From Massilia sp. METH4 (lineage in GTDB: Bacteria; Pseudomonadota; Gammaproteobacteria; Burkholderiales; Burkholderiaceae_D): a stretch of 64,000 nt of DNA. The stretch spans positions 1 through 64,000 of the forward strand of contig NZ_CP146614.1 of NCBI RefSeq assembly GCF_037094685.1, given 5' to 3'. This document shows positions 24,430-33,309 of this stretch, piece after piece; position 1 is the first letter of the stretch, and the number at the start of each line of letters is the position of its first letter. The notes under the pieces are model-generated. The model did not search any database, was not told the DNA's origin, and saw only the letters and a list, made by a program, of their open reading frames with translations. The position numbers and the translations under genes are program-made.

Positions 24430-25398
24430 TCAGGCAAAGGTTTCGCGGAACAGGTCGCGCACGGCGGCCAGCGACAGGCTGCCCTGCGCCAGGCAGGCGG
24501 ACAGGCGCAGCACGGCGTGATCGGCGGCGATCATGCCGTCCACCCATCCCGTGTCGTCGAAACCGATCAAATGGGCGGCGGCCGCCTCGGGATCGAGGAT
24601 GGCCTGCAGCGCGCCGGACGACGCGCCGGAAAACCCGACCACCAGCATCGCCCGCTCGCCGATCTCGGCCACGAACAGGGCCAGCTCGATGTCCGTGCGC
24701 TGCAGGAAGGGCGCGATCAGCGCCAGCCAGAAGGCTGCCGCCGCGGGCCGCTGCTCGGGCTGGCGTGGCAGCGGCAAGGCAAACCCGCGGTCGAGTTCCT
24801 TGCCGCCGCTCCAGGCGAAAGGCTGGAGCAGCAGCCCGATGCCCAGAACGATGCCGCGTACCGAACAGCGCTGCTCGCCGTGCGCCAGCATGGCTTCCAG
24901 CGTGGCGATATCGGTGCCGGCGGTAAAGCGGTCCAGGGCCGCCGCGTGGCCGTTGCCGGGGGCATCGGTATCGAGCACCGCCTTGTTGAGCGCTTGCAGC
25001 GGCACCGTCGGATCGGCGGCGGTCAGCACGTCGTCCGCCAGGGTGCCGAGCCGTTGCCACAGCGGCGCCAGCGCAAACGGGCTCACGGCAAGGAAGGATG
25101 CCGGTTGCGGCACTTCCAGCGTGCCCATCGCGATGAATGGATAGCGGCGGCCCGACTGGTCGTTGCTCGCCGCCAGGTGCCCGGCGACCGCCACGTGGTT
25201 GCGCGGTCCGACGAAGGCGAAATGCAGCGGCTGCGCGGCATCGTAATGCTGCTTCCAGCGCGGATTGGTCGTCAGCTGGTTCATCATGCCGGCCAGCCAT
25301 TCGTCGATCAGGGTGGTCAGTTCGTACTGCGTGCCGCCCTTCACGAAATCGGAGCGGGCCGGCAGCTTGCCGAAATAGCCGATGCGGAATGTGCTCAT
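24430..25398 (-). CDS. tagF: T6SS-associated protein TagF (ImpM family)
   Basis: A 322-residue protein starting RIGYFGKLPARSDFVKGG, the diagnostic TagF/ImpM opening. It also contains the conserved GRRYPF motif and a C-terminal region ending DLFRETFA. TagF is a post-translational repressor of T6SS assembly in Pseudomonas, acting independently of or in balance with the PpkA/PppA/Fha pathway; none of those partners is in this window. The start overlaps the tssM stop (TAATG), so translation is coupled. Confidence 0.92.
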   Translation of the reverse strand: MSTFRIGYFGKLPARSDFVKGGTQYELTTLIDEWLAGMMNQLTTNPRWKQHYDAAQPLHFAFVGPRNHVAVAGHLAASNDQSGRRYPFIAMGTLEVPQPASFLAVSPFALAPLWQRLGTLADDVLTAADPTVPLQALNKAVLDTDAPGNGHAAALDRFTAGTDIATLEAMLAHGEQRCSVRGIVLGIGLLLQPFAWSGGKELDRGFALPLPRQPEQRPAAAAFWLALIAPFLQRTDIELALFVAEIGERAMLVVGFSGASSGALQAILDPEAAAAHLIGFDDTGWVDGMIAADHAVLRLSACLAQGSLSLAAVRDLFRETFA

Positions 25399-28300
25399 TA
25401 CTGTACTCCTCCAACAATCGCGGGCGCGGTGGCCTGCGTGACCGGGGGCGGCGCGGCCGGCATGCCCTGGGTCGCCATCGCCGGCGCGCCGCCGACGATC
25501 GTTTCGGGCAGCCGCATGCCCGTGAAGCCTTGCTGCGGCGTGGCCGCGTCGCTGCTGACGGCCGGGCTGCTGGTGATGCGCAAGTCGACCGCTACCGAGA
25601 GGCCCTCGGCGCTCCAGCGCAGCTCGTGCACCCCGCCCTCCTTGCGCTTCTTCTCGGCCGCGTCGATCATGCGCTTCAGGCCGAACTGCCCCGCCTCGTT
25701 GAACAGTTCCACATTGCGCCCGTCGAACGCCACGGCCGTGATGCGGGCACCGGGCACGCCCTGGGGGCCCGGATGGACCATGCTGGTCCACTGCGGCGGC
25801 GTGTTCCGGTAACGCAGTTGCTGGCCGTCGATCTCCACCGTGTACTCGATGGTGCCGGGCGAAGGAATCGGCAGGATCTGGAACACGGTCTGCGCCGCAC
25901 CGGCCGATGCGCCGGCGCCGCCCGCCGCCACCCAACTGGGGAAGCGCTGCATGGCCTGCGGCTGCAAGGTGATGCCCATGTCGGCCCAGGTGCGCGGCGC
26001 CAGCACGTCGCCGCGCCGCACCACCAGGGGCCCCATGGCGGTGGTGACGAACTTCGCCACCAGCCCTTCCGGCCCGAAGAACTGGGCGATCTCCGCCTGG
26101 CTCGCCTCGATGCGGGCCGACGGCGCGAACGGATATTTGTTCGCCAGCGTGCGGTTGAACGGTTCGTACACCTGCGCCAGCCAGGTCTTGTTGATTTCCG
26201 TCTCGGCCGGGCCGACGATCACGGCGAAGGTCTGCATCAGCGGGCGCACCAGCAGCGGCCGGATGGCGCCCTTCTGCGTGTCGCTGATCCCGTTGAGCAT
26301 CTGCTCGTCGACGAAGCGCAGCGCGTCGGCCAGCTCGGAACCGCTGCCCTCCAGCGTCTGCTGCATGAAGGCCTTGGCGCCGGGCCCGGGATCGCCCTGG
26401 TTCTTCAGCTGGTTCAGCCGGGTGCGCAGGCGCGACAGCGTGTCCAGGTAGGAGCGCAGCAGCGAGGCGTCCCTGTCGTGCTTGCCGACGATGCGCGCCA
26501 CCGGCGCGAACTCGCGGCCGATGGGGCCAAGTGCCTTGTCGAAGCCCGCGCCGCCCAGCTGGATGTTGACGTTCACGTTCGAGTTCACCGACGACGGCGC
26601 GCGTTGCATCACGCGCGTCTTGATCCAGTTGACGAAGCCGGTCTGCGCCTCCTTCATCTGGGCATTGATCGCCGTGGGGTTGTCCCATGCCGTCTGTTCA
26701 TGGATCGTGTTCAGGATCTTGGCGATCGGCGACGCCTGCGGATCGCCCAGCCGGTTCATCGCCACCACGGCGCCGTTGAAGCCGTTCATGTCGGCGATCG
26801 CGATACCCTGCACGAACTTCTGCCATTCGCGCGTGTAGTCGGCCTTGTACATGTCGACCAGGTTCTTCTCGATCTGCTCCGGGCTTCCTTCCAGCGTGAG
26901 GTCGTCGCGGCTGGATGTCTTGAGCACCCAGTCGGTGCTTTGCAGCTCCTTCGCCGACACATCGCGGATCGCGCCGGCCACGTACTTGTCCCATGCCTCG
27001 CGGGTGAACGTGCCGGAGATGGCATGGCTGCCCTGCACCAGCACCGCATCCTGCTCGCCGACGATGCGCCCGACCGTCATGGCCGGGAAGCGGGTGGCGG
27101 CGCGGGCCCGGATCTCGGCATACACGCGGTCGCGCGCCGGCATGCCGCGCACCACGCGCCGCAGGTTCTCGCGCGCCGTGTCCACCAGCGCCAGCTTTTG
27201 CTCGATGCGTGGCCACGACGGGTCGCCGACCTGCGCGAGGTGGAACGTCAACAGCCGCTCGGCGCTGCGGATCATCTGCTCGCGCGGCATCGTGCCCCGG
27301 TTCGCTTCCAGCCAGCCGCGCCAGAAGCGCGTCAGCTGGTCGTTCAGGTGGCCCGGCTCGGCGTGCGCGGGATCGGCCAGCATCAGGTAGGTCTTCAGCG
27401 CGTTGTACGCATCTTCCACATTGGTGGGCGAGGCATCCGCGTAGGCCCGCGCGGTGCCTTGCGCGCTCTGCTGCGCCGCCGCGGCCAGAGCGGAGAGCTG
27501 GGCGGCGTTCGCGTTCATTTCATACAGCAGCGCTTCCAGGTTGGCAGCCACCGGCTTGACCAACACTTCACGCACGCCGCCGAAGAATTCCTCGCGCAGC
27601 TTGCGCTCCAGCAGCGCGCCCTGGTACAGGCCGAGCGACAGCGCCCACGGCCGATCCTGGCGGTATTTCTCCAGCTGCTCGATGCGCCGCTGCAGCACGT
27701 CGAGCGCCTCCAGCCGGGATTGCAGGTCGAGGCGGCCATCCTGCAGCCGCACCACCTTGTCCAGGTCCCCCTGCACGGTCGCCAGCAACTGCCGGTTGCC
27801 CAGGTACGACCAGCTCCAGCCGGCCAGCGACATGCCCAGCGCGACGGCGACCACGACGAAGGCGCCGTACTTGAGCTGCATCTTGCTGCGGCTGGCGTAT
27901 TGCGAAACGAGGTTGCGGTCTTCGAAGATCACCTTGCGGAACAGGTCGAGCAGGAAGTAGCCGGTCTGGCGCAGGTCATGCTGCGGCTCCGGTTCCGACC
28001 GGCCCGTGAGGGCAAAGCGCTGCACCACGTGCCGCGACTGCGCGCATTCGGGCACGCCTTCCTGCAGCGCGCTGGTGAAGTAGAAGCCGCGGAACACCGG
28101 CTTGAACTGGAACGGGTTTTCCTCGAACAGCGTGGCCAGGAAGGCACGCAACGGCACCCGCAGCGACGAGAACTCGAGGGGGAACGTAAACGTGCCCGAA
28201 GGCAGGCGGTCGCGGCGCTGCAACGTCATGTTGGCGATGCAGGTTTCCTTCAGGCCCTCGTGCAGTTCGTCGAAGGCCTGGTCGAAGAACGCCAGGATTT

Positions 28301-29162
28301 CCTGGGTGCCGGCCTTGCGCTGGTAAGGCATCGTCGCGCCCCAGGGGCGTTCGCGCTCGGTCCGTTCGAACGGCGCGAAGAATTCGGCGAAGCCGGCGAT
28401 CAGGTCGGCCTTCGTGAAGACCACATAGACCGGGGCGAACACTTCGAGCCGTTCGATCAGGTCCTGCACGCGCTTGCGCAGGCTGCGCGCGAGGCGGATG
28501 CCGGCATCGGCATCGGGCCCGCGCAGCTCGGCGATGCTGACGGCGATCAGGATGCCGTTGATGGGTGCCCGCGCGCGGTGCTTCTTCAGCAGGTCGAGGA
28601 AGCCGTGCCACTCGCCGCGGTGCTCGTCGTCCACCGAATACCGGCCCGCGGTATCGAGCACGATGCCCTCGGTGGTGAAGAACCAGTCGCAGTTGCGGGT
28701 GCCGCCCACGCCCTGCACCACCTTGTTGTCGGCGATGGGAAACTGCAGGCCCGAGTTGACGACCGCGCTGCTCTTGCCGGCGGCCGGGTTCCCGATGATC
28801 ATGTACCACGGCAGTTCGTACAGGGCGCGGCTGCCGGTCGTGATGCCGAGCTTCGAGCCGCGGATCGTCTCGATCGCATCGAGCAAGCCGGCGCGCAGTA
28901 CGTCCACGTCGCCATTGGCGGTGCTGGACGGCTCCGCCTCGATCGCCTGTTGCAGCCGGGCCGCGCTGCGCGCCGCCAGGTGGCGCCGCAGCCATCGCAC
29001 GAACAGCCAGACCAGTACTGTCGCGCACGTGGCGCCGATGACCCATATCAGCGCGAGCTCGAGGAGCTCGGCGCCGAGATAGTAAAGACCCGCCATCGCG
29101 ACCAGGCCTACGATCGCAAGGTGACGGGAGTCCGTCAGGAACAGCCAGATTCGTCGCATCAT
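25398..29162 (-). CDS. tssM: T6SS inner-membrane protein TssM (IcmF family)
   Basis: A 1254-residue inner-membrane core of the T6SS trans-envelope complex. Two N-terminal membrane helices lie at about 14-32 and 37-57. A cytoplasmic GTPase-like domain has Walker A GNPAAGKSS (124-132) and Walker-B-like GIVLDTAGRY. A third helix is near 432-452 (FVVVAVALGMSLAGWSW), followed by the long periplasmic domain that binds TssJ. Length is in the normal range. It lies 82 bp after the TagX-like gene and overlaps tagF by one base. Confidence 0.96.
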   Translation of the reverse strand: MMRRIWLFLTDSRHLAIVGLVAMAGLYYLGAELLELALIWVIGATCATVLVWLFVRWLRRHLAARSAARLQQAIEAEPSSTANGDVDVLRAGLLDAIETIRGSKLGITTGSRALYELPWYMIIGNPAAGKSSAVVNSGLQFPIADNKVVQGVGGTRNCDWFFTTEGIVLDTAGRYSVDDEHRGEWHGFLDLLKKHRARAPINGILIAVSIAELRGPDADAGIRLARSLRKRVQDLIERLEVFAPVYVVFTKADLIAGFAEFFAPFERTERERPWGATMPYQRKAGTQEILAFFDQAFDELHEGLKETCIANMTLQRRDRLPSGTFTFPLEFSSLRVPLRAFLATLFEENPFQFKPVFRGFYFTSALQEGVPECAQSRHVVQRFALTGRSEPEPQHDLRQTGYFLLDLFRKVIFEDRNLVSQYASRSKMQLKYGAFVVVAVALGMSLAGWSWSYLGNRQLLATVQGDLDKVVRLQDGRLDLQSRLEALDVLQRRIEQLEKYRQDRPWALSLGLYQGALLERKLREEFFGGVREVLVKPVAANLEALLYEMNANAAQLSALAAAAQQSAQGTARAYADASPTNVEDAYNALKTYLMLADPAHAEPGHLNDQLTRFWRGWLEANRGTMPREQMIRSAERLLTFHLAQVGDPSWPRIEQKLALVDTARENLRRVVRGMPARDRVYAEIRARAATRFPAMTVGRIVGEQDAVLVQGSHAISGTFTREAWDKYVAGAIRDVSAKELQSTDWVLKTSSRDDLTLEGSPEQIEKNLVDMYKADYTREWQKFVQGIAIADMNGFNGAVVAMNRLGDPQASPIAKILNTIHEQTAWDNPTAINAQMKEAQTGFVNWIKTRVMQRAPSSVNSNVNVNIQLGGAGFDKALGPIGREFAPVARIVGKHDRDASLLRSYLDTLSRLRTRLNQLKNQGDPGPGAKAFMQQTLEGSGSELADALRFVDEQMLNGISDTQKGAIRPLLVRPLMQTFAVIVGPAETEINKTWLAQVYEPFNRTLANKYPFAPSARIEASQAEIAQFFGPEGLVAKFVTTAMGPLVVRRGDVLAPRTWADMGITLQPQAMQRFPSWVAAGGAGASAGAAQTVFQILPIPSPGTIEYTVEIDGQQLRYRNTPPQWTSMVHPGPQGVPGARITAVAFDGRNVELFNEAGQFGLKRMIDAAEKKRKEGGVHELRWSAEGLSVAVDLRITSSPAVSSDAATPQQGFTGMRLPETIVGGAPAMATQGMPAAPPPVTQATAPAIVGGVQ

Positions 29163-29244
29163 GTGGCACCCGTTGGTTTCGGATCGGATGATGGTGCCAC
29201 TATCCTTACGGAAATTAATTGATAGTCCGCAACCTCACGCAATG

Positions 29245-30075
29245 TCAGCGGCGGCGTGTGCGCAGTTCCACGTGGCCGAAATCCATCATTTTCCAGCGCC
29301 CGCCCCAGGTCAGGCCGGCCGCTTCGGCCACCTGGCCATACAGCTCGTAGCCGCGCATCGCCCACGGGTCCTTTTCCGAGATCACCACCTTGCCGTTGCG
29401 CAGGAAGGCGCAATCGCCGGCCAGGCCGAACTGGTGCCAGCTCTGGAAAGCACGCGCATTGGTAACGTGGCCGCCAGCGTCGGCCAGCTCGTTCTGGCGT
29501 TCGGGGCTCCGATACCCTTCCAGCAGCACCATCTCGTAGCCATACTGGTCGCGCATCACCTTGAACACCATCAGCAGCCGCTGCGTGAAGTCCGGGTCGA
29601 GCAAGTCCCAGTTGCGGTTGGCGCTGGCCAGTTGCGGCCGTACCAGCGTGACTTCGGCGGTGGTGAACACGGCCGGCGGCAGCGGCGTCGGCGCGATCAG
29701 CCGTTCGCCGCGCAGCAGCTCGGCCACCTGCTCGTTCACCGCATGGTCGGGGGCGGGCACGCCCGGCAGCTCCGCGCGTCCGGCCAGCAATAGGGCCAGC
29801 AGCGGCGGCATCAGCACCAGCGCGGCACAGCCGCAGGTCAGCCACGGGTGCCGCCGCGCCACGTGCGGCGCCCGTTGGCCCTGGCGGCGCAAGGCCCTCC
29901 AGACCGAGAGCAGACCCTGCGCTCCCTGCGCATTCGCCCCGTGCCAGGCACGGTCGATATCGCGGGCAAAGCGCATCAGCGCCATGCCGGCAAGATCCCG
30001 CCCGGACGGGAAGACCAGCAGCCAGCCGGCCGCGCAGGCGGCGACAAACAACAGCAGCATGGAAACGAGAAACAT
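29245..30075 (-). CDS. TagX-like membrane-anchored M15-family peptidoglycan peptidase
   Basis: A 276-residue protein with an N-terminal membrane helix (about 3-22), a second helix (LTCGCAALVLMPPLLALLLAG, about 80-101), and a periplasmic LAS/M15 metallopeptidase domain. The Zn-site pattern His-x6-Asp is seen in SWHQFGLAGDCAF, and the second His in DFGHVE. The substrate-site YRSPERQNELA is also present. In Acinetobacter, TagX of this type is a peptidoglycan hydrolase needed for T6SS assembly. Here it heads the tssM operon, which supports the same role. Confidence 0.85.
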   Translation of the reverse strand: MFLVSMLLLFVAACAAGWLLVFPSGRDLAGMALMRFARDIDRAWHGANAQGAQGLLSVWRALRRQGQRAPHVARRHPWLTCGCAALVLMPPLLALLLAGRAELPGVPAPDHAVNEQVAELLRGERLIAPTPLPPAVFTTAEVTLVRPQLASANRNWDLLDPDFTQRLLMVFKVMRDQYGYEMVLLEGYRSPERQNELADAGGHVTNARAFQSWHQFGLAGDCAFLRNGKVVISEKDPWAMRGYELYGQVAEAAGLTWGGRWKMMDFGHVELRTRRR

Positions 30076-30197
30076 GGGTGCGCTCCGTCAAGACCATCGG
30101 GAACCGCCCGCGCGACACTGGCCGGCGGACGGGCCGCCCATCGTAGAACATGGCCATGTCCGGGCAGGACGCCTACATCAAGCTTTGGAGGACTACC

Positions 30198-30866
30198 TTG
30201 GATTCATCAAAACCCAGGGGCATACTGGCCAGCCTCGAACACAAGGCCGCGGAACCGCCGCGGCGCCCCGGCATCGCCGCGCCATCGGCCGCGCGGGGCG
30301 CCCTCATGGTCGTAAGCGGCGGCATCATGGTCAGCGCGGTCCTGGCCTGGTGGCTGTACAGCGGCCCATCGCCGCTGATGGTGGATGAAGTGCTGCCGTC
30401 GCCACCCGCCTTCAGCCAGGCCGCGCCGGTGCCGGCACCGGCGAGCGCCCCCAGCGCCGATACCGAAGCCGCCGCCATCGTCGACGAGGCCCCTCCGCCG
30501 GCCAGCGCCCCGTCGCCCGCCCTGGCCGCGGTGCTCGCTCCCACGCCGATCGCCACGGTCGTGATGCGTCGCGAACAGGTGGCCGCGCGTGCCCATCCGA
30601 AACCGAAACCCAAACCAAAGCAGGTCACCGCCGCCCGACGGGAACAGCCGCGCAGCCCGCCACGTGCAGCGCCGGACACGGACGTGGCCCTGCTATCCGC
30701 GATCGTTGCCCATGCGGCCGAGCATGACGTGATCGAGGCGCGTGCCGGCGACAGCACGGCAAGCCTGCTGCAGCGGTGTCGCCGTGTCGGCGGCGAGGAA
30801 GGCCGGCTGTGCGGGCTGCGCATCTGCGCCACCCGGGCGGGCGACCAGGCCTGCCACGTCGAATAG
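30198..30866 (+). CDS. Single-pass membrane protein with Pro/Ala-rich stalk, unknown
   Basis: A 222-residue protein beginning at TTG 30198 (M/L-DSSKPRGILASLEHKAAEPP). TTG is chosen because GGAGG stands six bases before it; the in-frame ATG at 30150 lacks a site. One membrane helix (LMVVSGGIMVSAVLAWWLYSG) is followed by a long Ala/Pro-rich periplasmic stalk, a KPKPKPK stretch, and a small C-terminal domain with three Cys (QRC, RLCGLRIC) plus a fourth near the end. I do not recognise it. It diverges from the TagX-like gene and may be a T6SS accessory protein. Confidence 0.6.
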   Translation: MDSSKPRGILASLEHKAAEPPRRPGIAAPSAARGALMVVSGGIMVSAVLAWWLYSGPSPLMVDEVLPSPPAFSQAAPVPAPASAPSADTEAAAIVDEAPPPASAPSPALAAVLAPTPIATVVMRREQVAARAHPKPKPKPKQVTAARREQPRSPPRAAPDTDVALLSAIVAHAAEHDVIEARAGDSTASLLQRCRRVGGEEGRLCGLRICATRAGDQACHVE

Positions 30867-30991
30867 CCATCCTCCACCGGCCGCACTCCGCGCGGTCGGC
30901 TCTTCCACTTGCCAGAAACGTTCGCGCGCGCACATCGCGCTGAGCAGGACCGTGGCATCCTGTCGCCCTCGTATTCACACAGGAGAACACG

Positions 30992-31537
30992 ATGACGCAA
31001 CAACTCAACGGCAAGAAAGTGGCGGTACTGATGACCGATGGCGTGGAACAGGTCGAATACACGGAACCGCGCAAGTTCCTGGAGCAGCACGGCGCGCAGG
31101 TGACGCTGGTGTCGCCGAAGGCCAAGGGCGAACAGGTCCAGGGTTTCAACCACCTCGATCCGGCCGAGAAATTCGACGTGGAACTCGATCTGCGCGCCGC
31201 CCGTCCGATCGACTTCGACGCGCTGGTGCTGCCCGGCGGCGTGGCCAACCCGGACCAGCTGCGCCTGTCGACGGAAGCGATCACCTTCATCCGAGAATTC
31301 GGCCGCGAGAACAAGCCGATCGCCGCGATCTGCCACGGCCCCTGGACCTTGATCGACGCCGACCTCGTGAAGGGCAAGCGCGTGACCAGCTGGCCGACCT
31401 TGCAGCTCGACCTGGCCAACGCCGGCGCCCAATGGACCGATCAGCAGGTGGTCGTGGACGGCAAGCTCGTAACCAGTCGCAAGCCGGACGACATTCCGGC
31501 GTTCAATGAGGCGATCCTGAAGCAGCTGGCTGCCTGA
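30992..31537 (+). CDS. DJ-1/PfpI family protein (YhbO-like)
   Basis: A 181-residue cytoplasmic protein of the PfpI/YhbO subfamily, associated with stress resistance and glyoxal or glycation damage. The nucleophile elbow is AICHGPW with the reactive Cys, the upstream acid lies in DGVEQVEYTEP, and the family's TSWPTLQLDLANAG and KLVTSRKPDDIPAF segments follow. AGGAG stands before the ATG. A strong terminator follows. It does not appear related to the T6SS genes upstream. Confidence 0.9.
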   Translation: MTQQLNGKKVAVLMTDGVEQVEYTEPRKFLEQHGAQVTLVSPKAKGEQVQGFNHLDPAEKFDVELDLRAARPIDFDALVLPGGVANPDQLRLSTEAITFIREFGRENKPIAAICHGPWTLIDADLVKGKRVTSWPTLQLDLANAGAQWTDQQVVVDGKLVTSRKPDDIPAFNEAILKQLAA

Positions 31538-31560
31538 CCGGCGGCACAGCCAATGTAAAA

Positions 31561-31587
31561 AGCCCGGCACCTGCGCCGGGCTTCTTT
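31561..31587 (+). terminator. Intrinsic terminator after the DJ-1/PfpI gene
   Basis: AGCCCGGC (31561-31568) pairs with GCCGGGCT (31575-31582) around a six-base loop, followed by TCTTT. An A-run precedes it, so it may also act on the opposite strand for transcripts arriving from hcp2. Confidence 0.85.
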
Positions 31588-31670
31588 GGACAGTTCTACA
31601 CATCCGATTCGATATTCAAGGCTACCCGATCAAACGCGTCGCGCGGTCAGCAGGCGTCGAACAGCCGGTT

Positions 31671-32162
31671 TTAGCAGATTCGATTCCTGGACAGATCCCA
31701 GCCTCCCGCAGTGTTTCCTCCAAGTCCGCCGGTTACCTTCTGCTGGGCATACTTCCATTTCACTTTCGAGAATTTTAAGCTGACAAATTCCGACAATATA
31801 TTCCCGCCCATGATGTTCGGTACAACCGCACCGATTAGCACATTTTCAAGTTCGACCTCGAAGTACTTCACTCTTTCGCCCTGCCCATCCGCACGCATGA
31901 ATTCGAGTTTCGCTTTCGGAATCGTTTTCCCAGCTGAGCAAGTCTGAAGCAACAGTGGCGATGCGAGATCAGCCAATTTCGATATCACAACACCACCATG
32001 CTCGCAGCGTTCCGCAGTGTGCCCGCCACCAGTAGAAGAAGTCGCTGATTTGGGCTGAGTTACGCTCCAAACGGCAGACGTACACTCGATCCAATCCTTG
32101 TGCCGATCGTCCGCAGATTCGCCTTTGATACCGTCAATCTGTAAATAGACATCGATTGCCAT
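31671..32162 (-). CDS. hcp: Hcp family protein, copy 2 (cargo-type Hcp)
   Basis: A 163-residue Hcp paralogue. Residues 1-27 are identical to copy 1; the rest differs by conservative changes (IMGGNILSEFVSLKFSKVKWKYAQQKVTGG...). Its DNA is visibly more AT-rich than the main T6SS locus (for example the 31750-31830 stretch), suggesting separate acquisition. It stands 7 kb from the nearest sheath genes, divergent from the putative immunity and peptidase genes. ATG 32162 (MAIDVYLQ) has GGAGG upstream. By family knowledge such orphan Hcps load small effectors in their lumen. Confidence 0.93.
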   Translation of the reverse strand: MAIDVYLQIDGIKGESADDRHKDWIECTSAVWSVTQPKSATSSTGGGHTAERCEHGGVVISKLADLASPLLLQTCSAGKTIPKAKLEFMRADGQGERVKYFEVELENVLIGAVVPNIMGGNILSEFVSLKFSKVKWKYAQQKVTGGLGGNTAGGWDLSRNRIC

Positions 32163-32349
32163 GCGTCCTCCAGAAGTCAGGAATTGTCGAACATAGAAAA
32201 TAAGCTGAGTTCGATTTTCGGCTAGCGCGAAACATTGTATGTTGTTACAACTCAGATAGGTGAAAGCCCGGCACGCCATAGCGTGTCAGGCGTCAATGAA
32301 CCTGAGAAAACCGTTCGCTATGATCGATGGCCACCACCAGGATAAACCC

Positions 32350-32922
32350 ATGCGATCCGATATGATTTTATTGACGTCCGTGGCCCTTGTTGCCTCCACC
32401 GGCAGTTTCGCCGAGCAACAGCGCTCGACCAGCGTCTACACAGATGTTTCCGGCAAGACTTGTATCAAGCATATTGACGATGAGTTGACCGGCGCGTACA
32501 CCCTGGATTGCACCGGAATCCGCGGTTACCGGCTGCAAGTACTGAATGACGACGAGCGCAGCTCGGTCAACATCGTCACACCGGACAAGAAGACATTTCC
32601 GCTCGACTACTGGGACGTTGTAACGCCAGGTTTTTCCAGCCTGGGCAATAAAGCCGAATGGCGCTTGTATCGGCAAGCACAACAATCATTTCCTGTCGCT
32701 TTGATAGTGCGTCTTAACACTCTGGATCAAAGCGATCCTGGTACGCCAAAACGCCGATCCATCTTGGTAGTAGCGAGAATATCCCAGAATTCCGCTTGCG
32801 TTACACATACTGTCGATGCCAAGACTCCTCATGCTAATGATCGAGCCAGGCAATTTGCCGACGACGTGCACGCGGCATGCCTTCCACGTAATTCAAACGT
32901 TATAACTTCAACGAAAGGATGA
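32350..32922 (+). CDS. Secreted/periplasmic protein, candidate immunity protein to the adjacent peptidase
   Basis: A 190-residue protein with a Sec signal peptide (MRSDMILLTSVALVASTGSFA, then EQQRS). The mature domain has two early Cys (SGKTCIKHIDD, YTLDCTG), probably a disulfide, and two late Cys (NSACVTH, HAACLPR). I know no named family. AGGA stands seven bases before ATG 32350. It ends three bases before the downstream peptidase gene, so the two are one transcriptional unit. A periplasmic protein made with a wall-targeting enzyme that lacks a signal peptide fits a T6SS immunity role; this is inference. Confidence 0.7.
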   Translation: MRSDMILLTSVALVASTGSFAEQQRSTSVYTDVSGKTCIKHIDDELTGAYTLDCTGIRGYRLQVLNDDERSSVNIVTPDKKTFPLDYWDVVTPGFSSLGNKAEWRLYRQAQQSFPVALIVRLNTLDQSDPGTPKRRSILVVARISQNSACVTHTVDAKTPHANDRARQFADDVHAACLPRNSNVITSTKG

Positions 32923-32925
32923 CCT

Positions 32926-33309
32926 ATGGCACAGCCTTCAGCAGCATGCAAACGCGCGCTCGCAGATGCGACTGCACTCTGCCCCAACCGCAGCCGTGTT
33001 GCGGACGGCATCATGGGAGACACCTCACATCAGAATAGGAAAAGCGATCATAACGACGGTAATGCCTTCGACCTGACGCACGATCCCGACAACGGTGTCG
33101 ATTGCCACTTCTTTGCCAAGCTAGTATTGTTGGACTTTCGAGTAAGCTACGTAATCTGGAACCGGAAGATTTACAACGCCGAGATGCCGGACAAAGGATG
33201 GCGGCCATACGACGGCAAGAACGGTCACACGCATCATATGCACGTATCAGTGAAGGCAGCGCTCCGCGACATCGGTTCGCCTTGGCCGTGGGCGTCACTT
33301 GAATCGTGA
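32926..33309 (+). CDS. Small LAS-type metallopeptidase, candidate Hcp-delivered T6SS effector
   Basis: A 127-residue protein. It has the LAS/M15 zinc signature: Ser40-Asp41-His42 through Asp49 (SDHNDGNAFDL, His-x6-Asp) and a HxH pair at His104/His106 (HTHHMHVS). This architecture cuts peptidoglycan peptide stems in phage endolysins and D,D- or L,D-carboxypeptidases. It has no signal peptide or membrane helix, so it would need a secretion system to reach the wall. Small size (about 14 kDa) fits loading inside an Hcp ring, and a divergent hcp is adjacent. Three Cys are present (8, 19, 60). Confidence 0.75.
   Translation: MAQPSAACKRALADATALCPNRSRVADGIMGDTSHQNRKSDHNDGNAFDLTHDPDNGVDCHFFAKLVLLDFRVSYVIWNRKIYNAEMPDKGWRPYDGKNGHTHHMHVSVKAALRDIGSPWPWASLES

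Noticed and set aside
25137..29222. 1361-codon open frame on the plus strand
   Set aside because: It lies antisense to tssM, whose domains and length are fully accounted for. Its translation is Arg/Gly/His-rich and repeats no known domain; it is a by-product of GC-rich codon bias.
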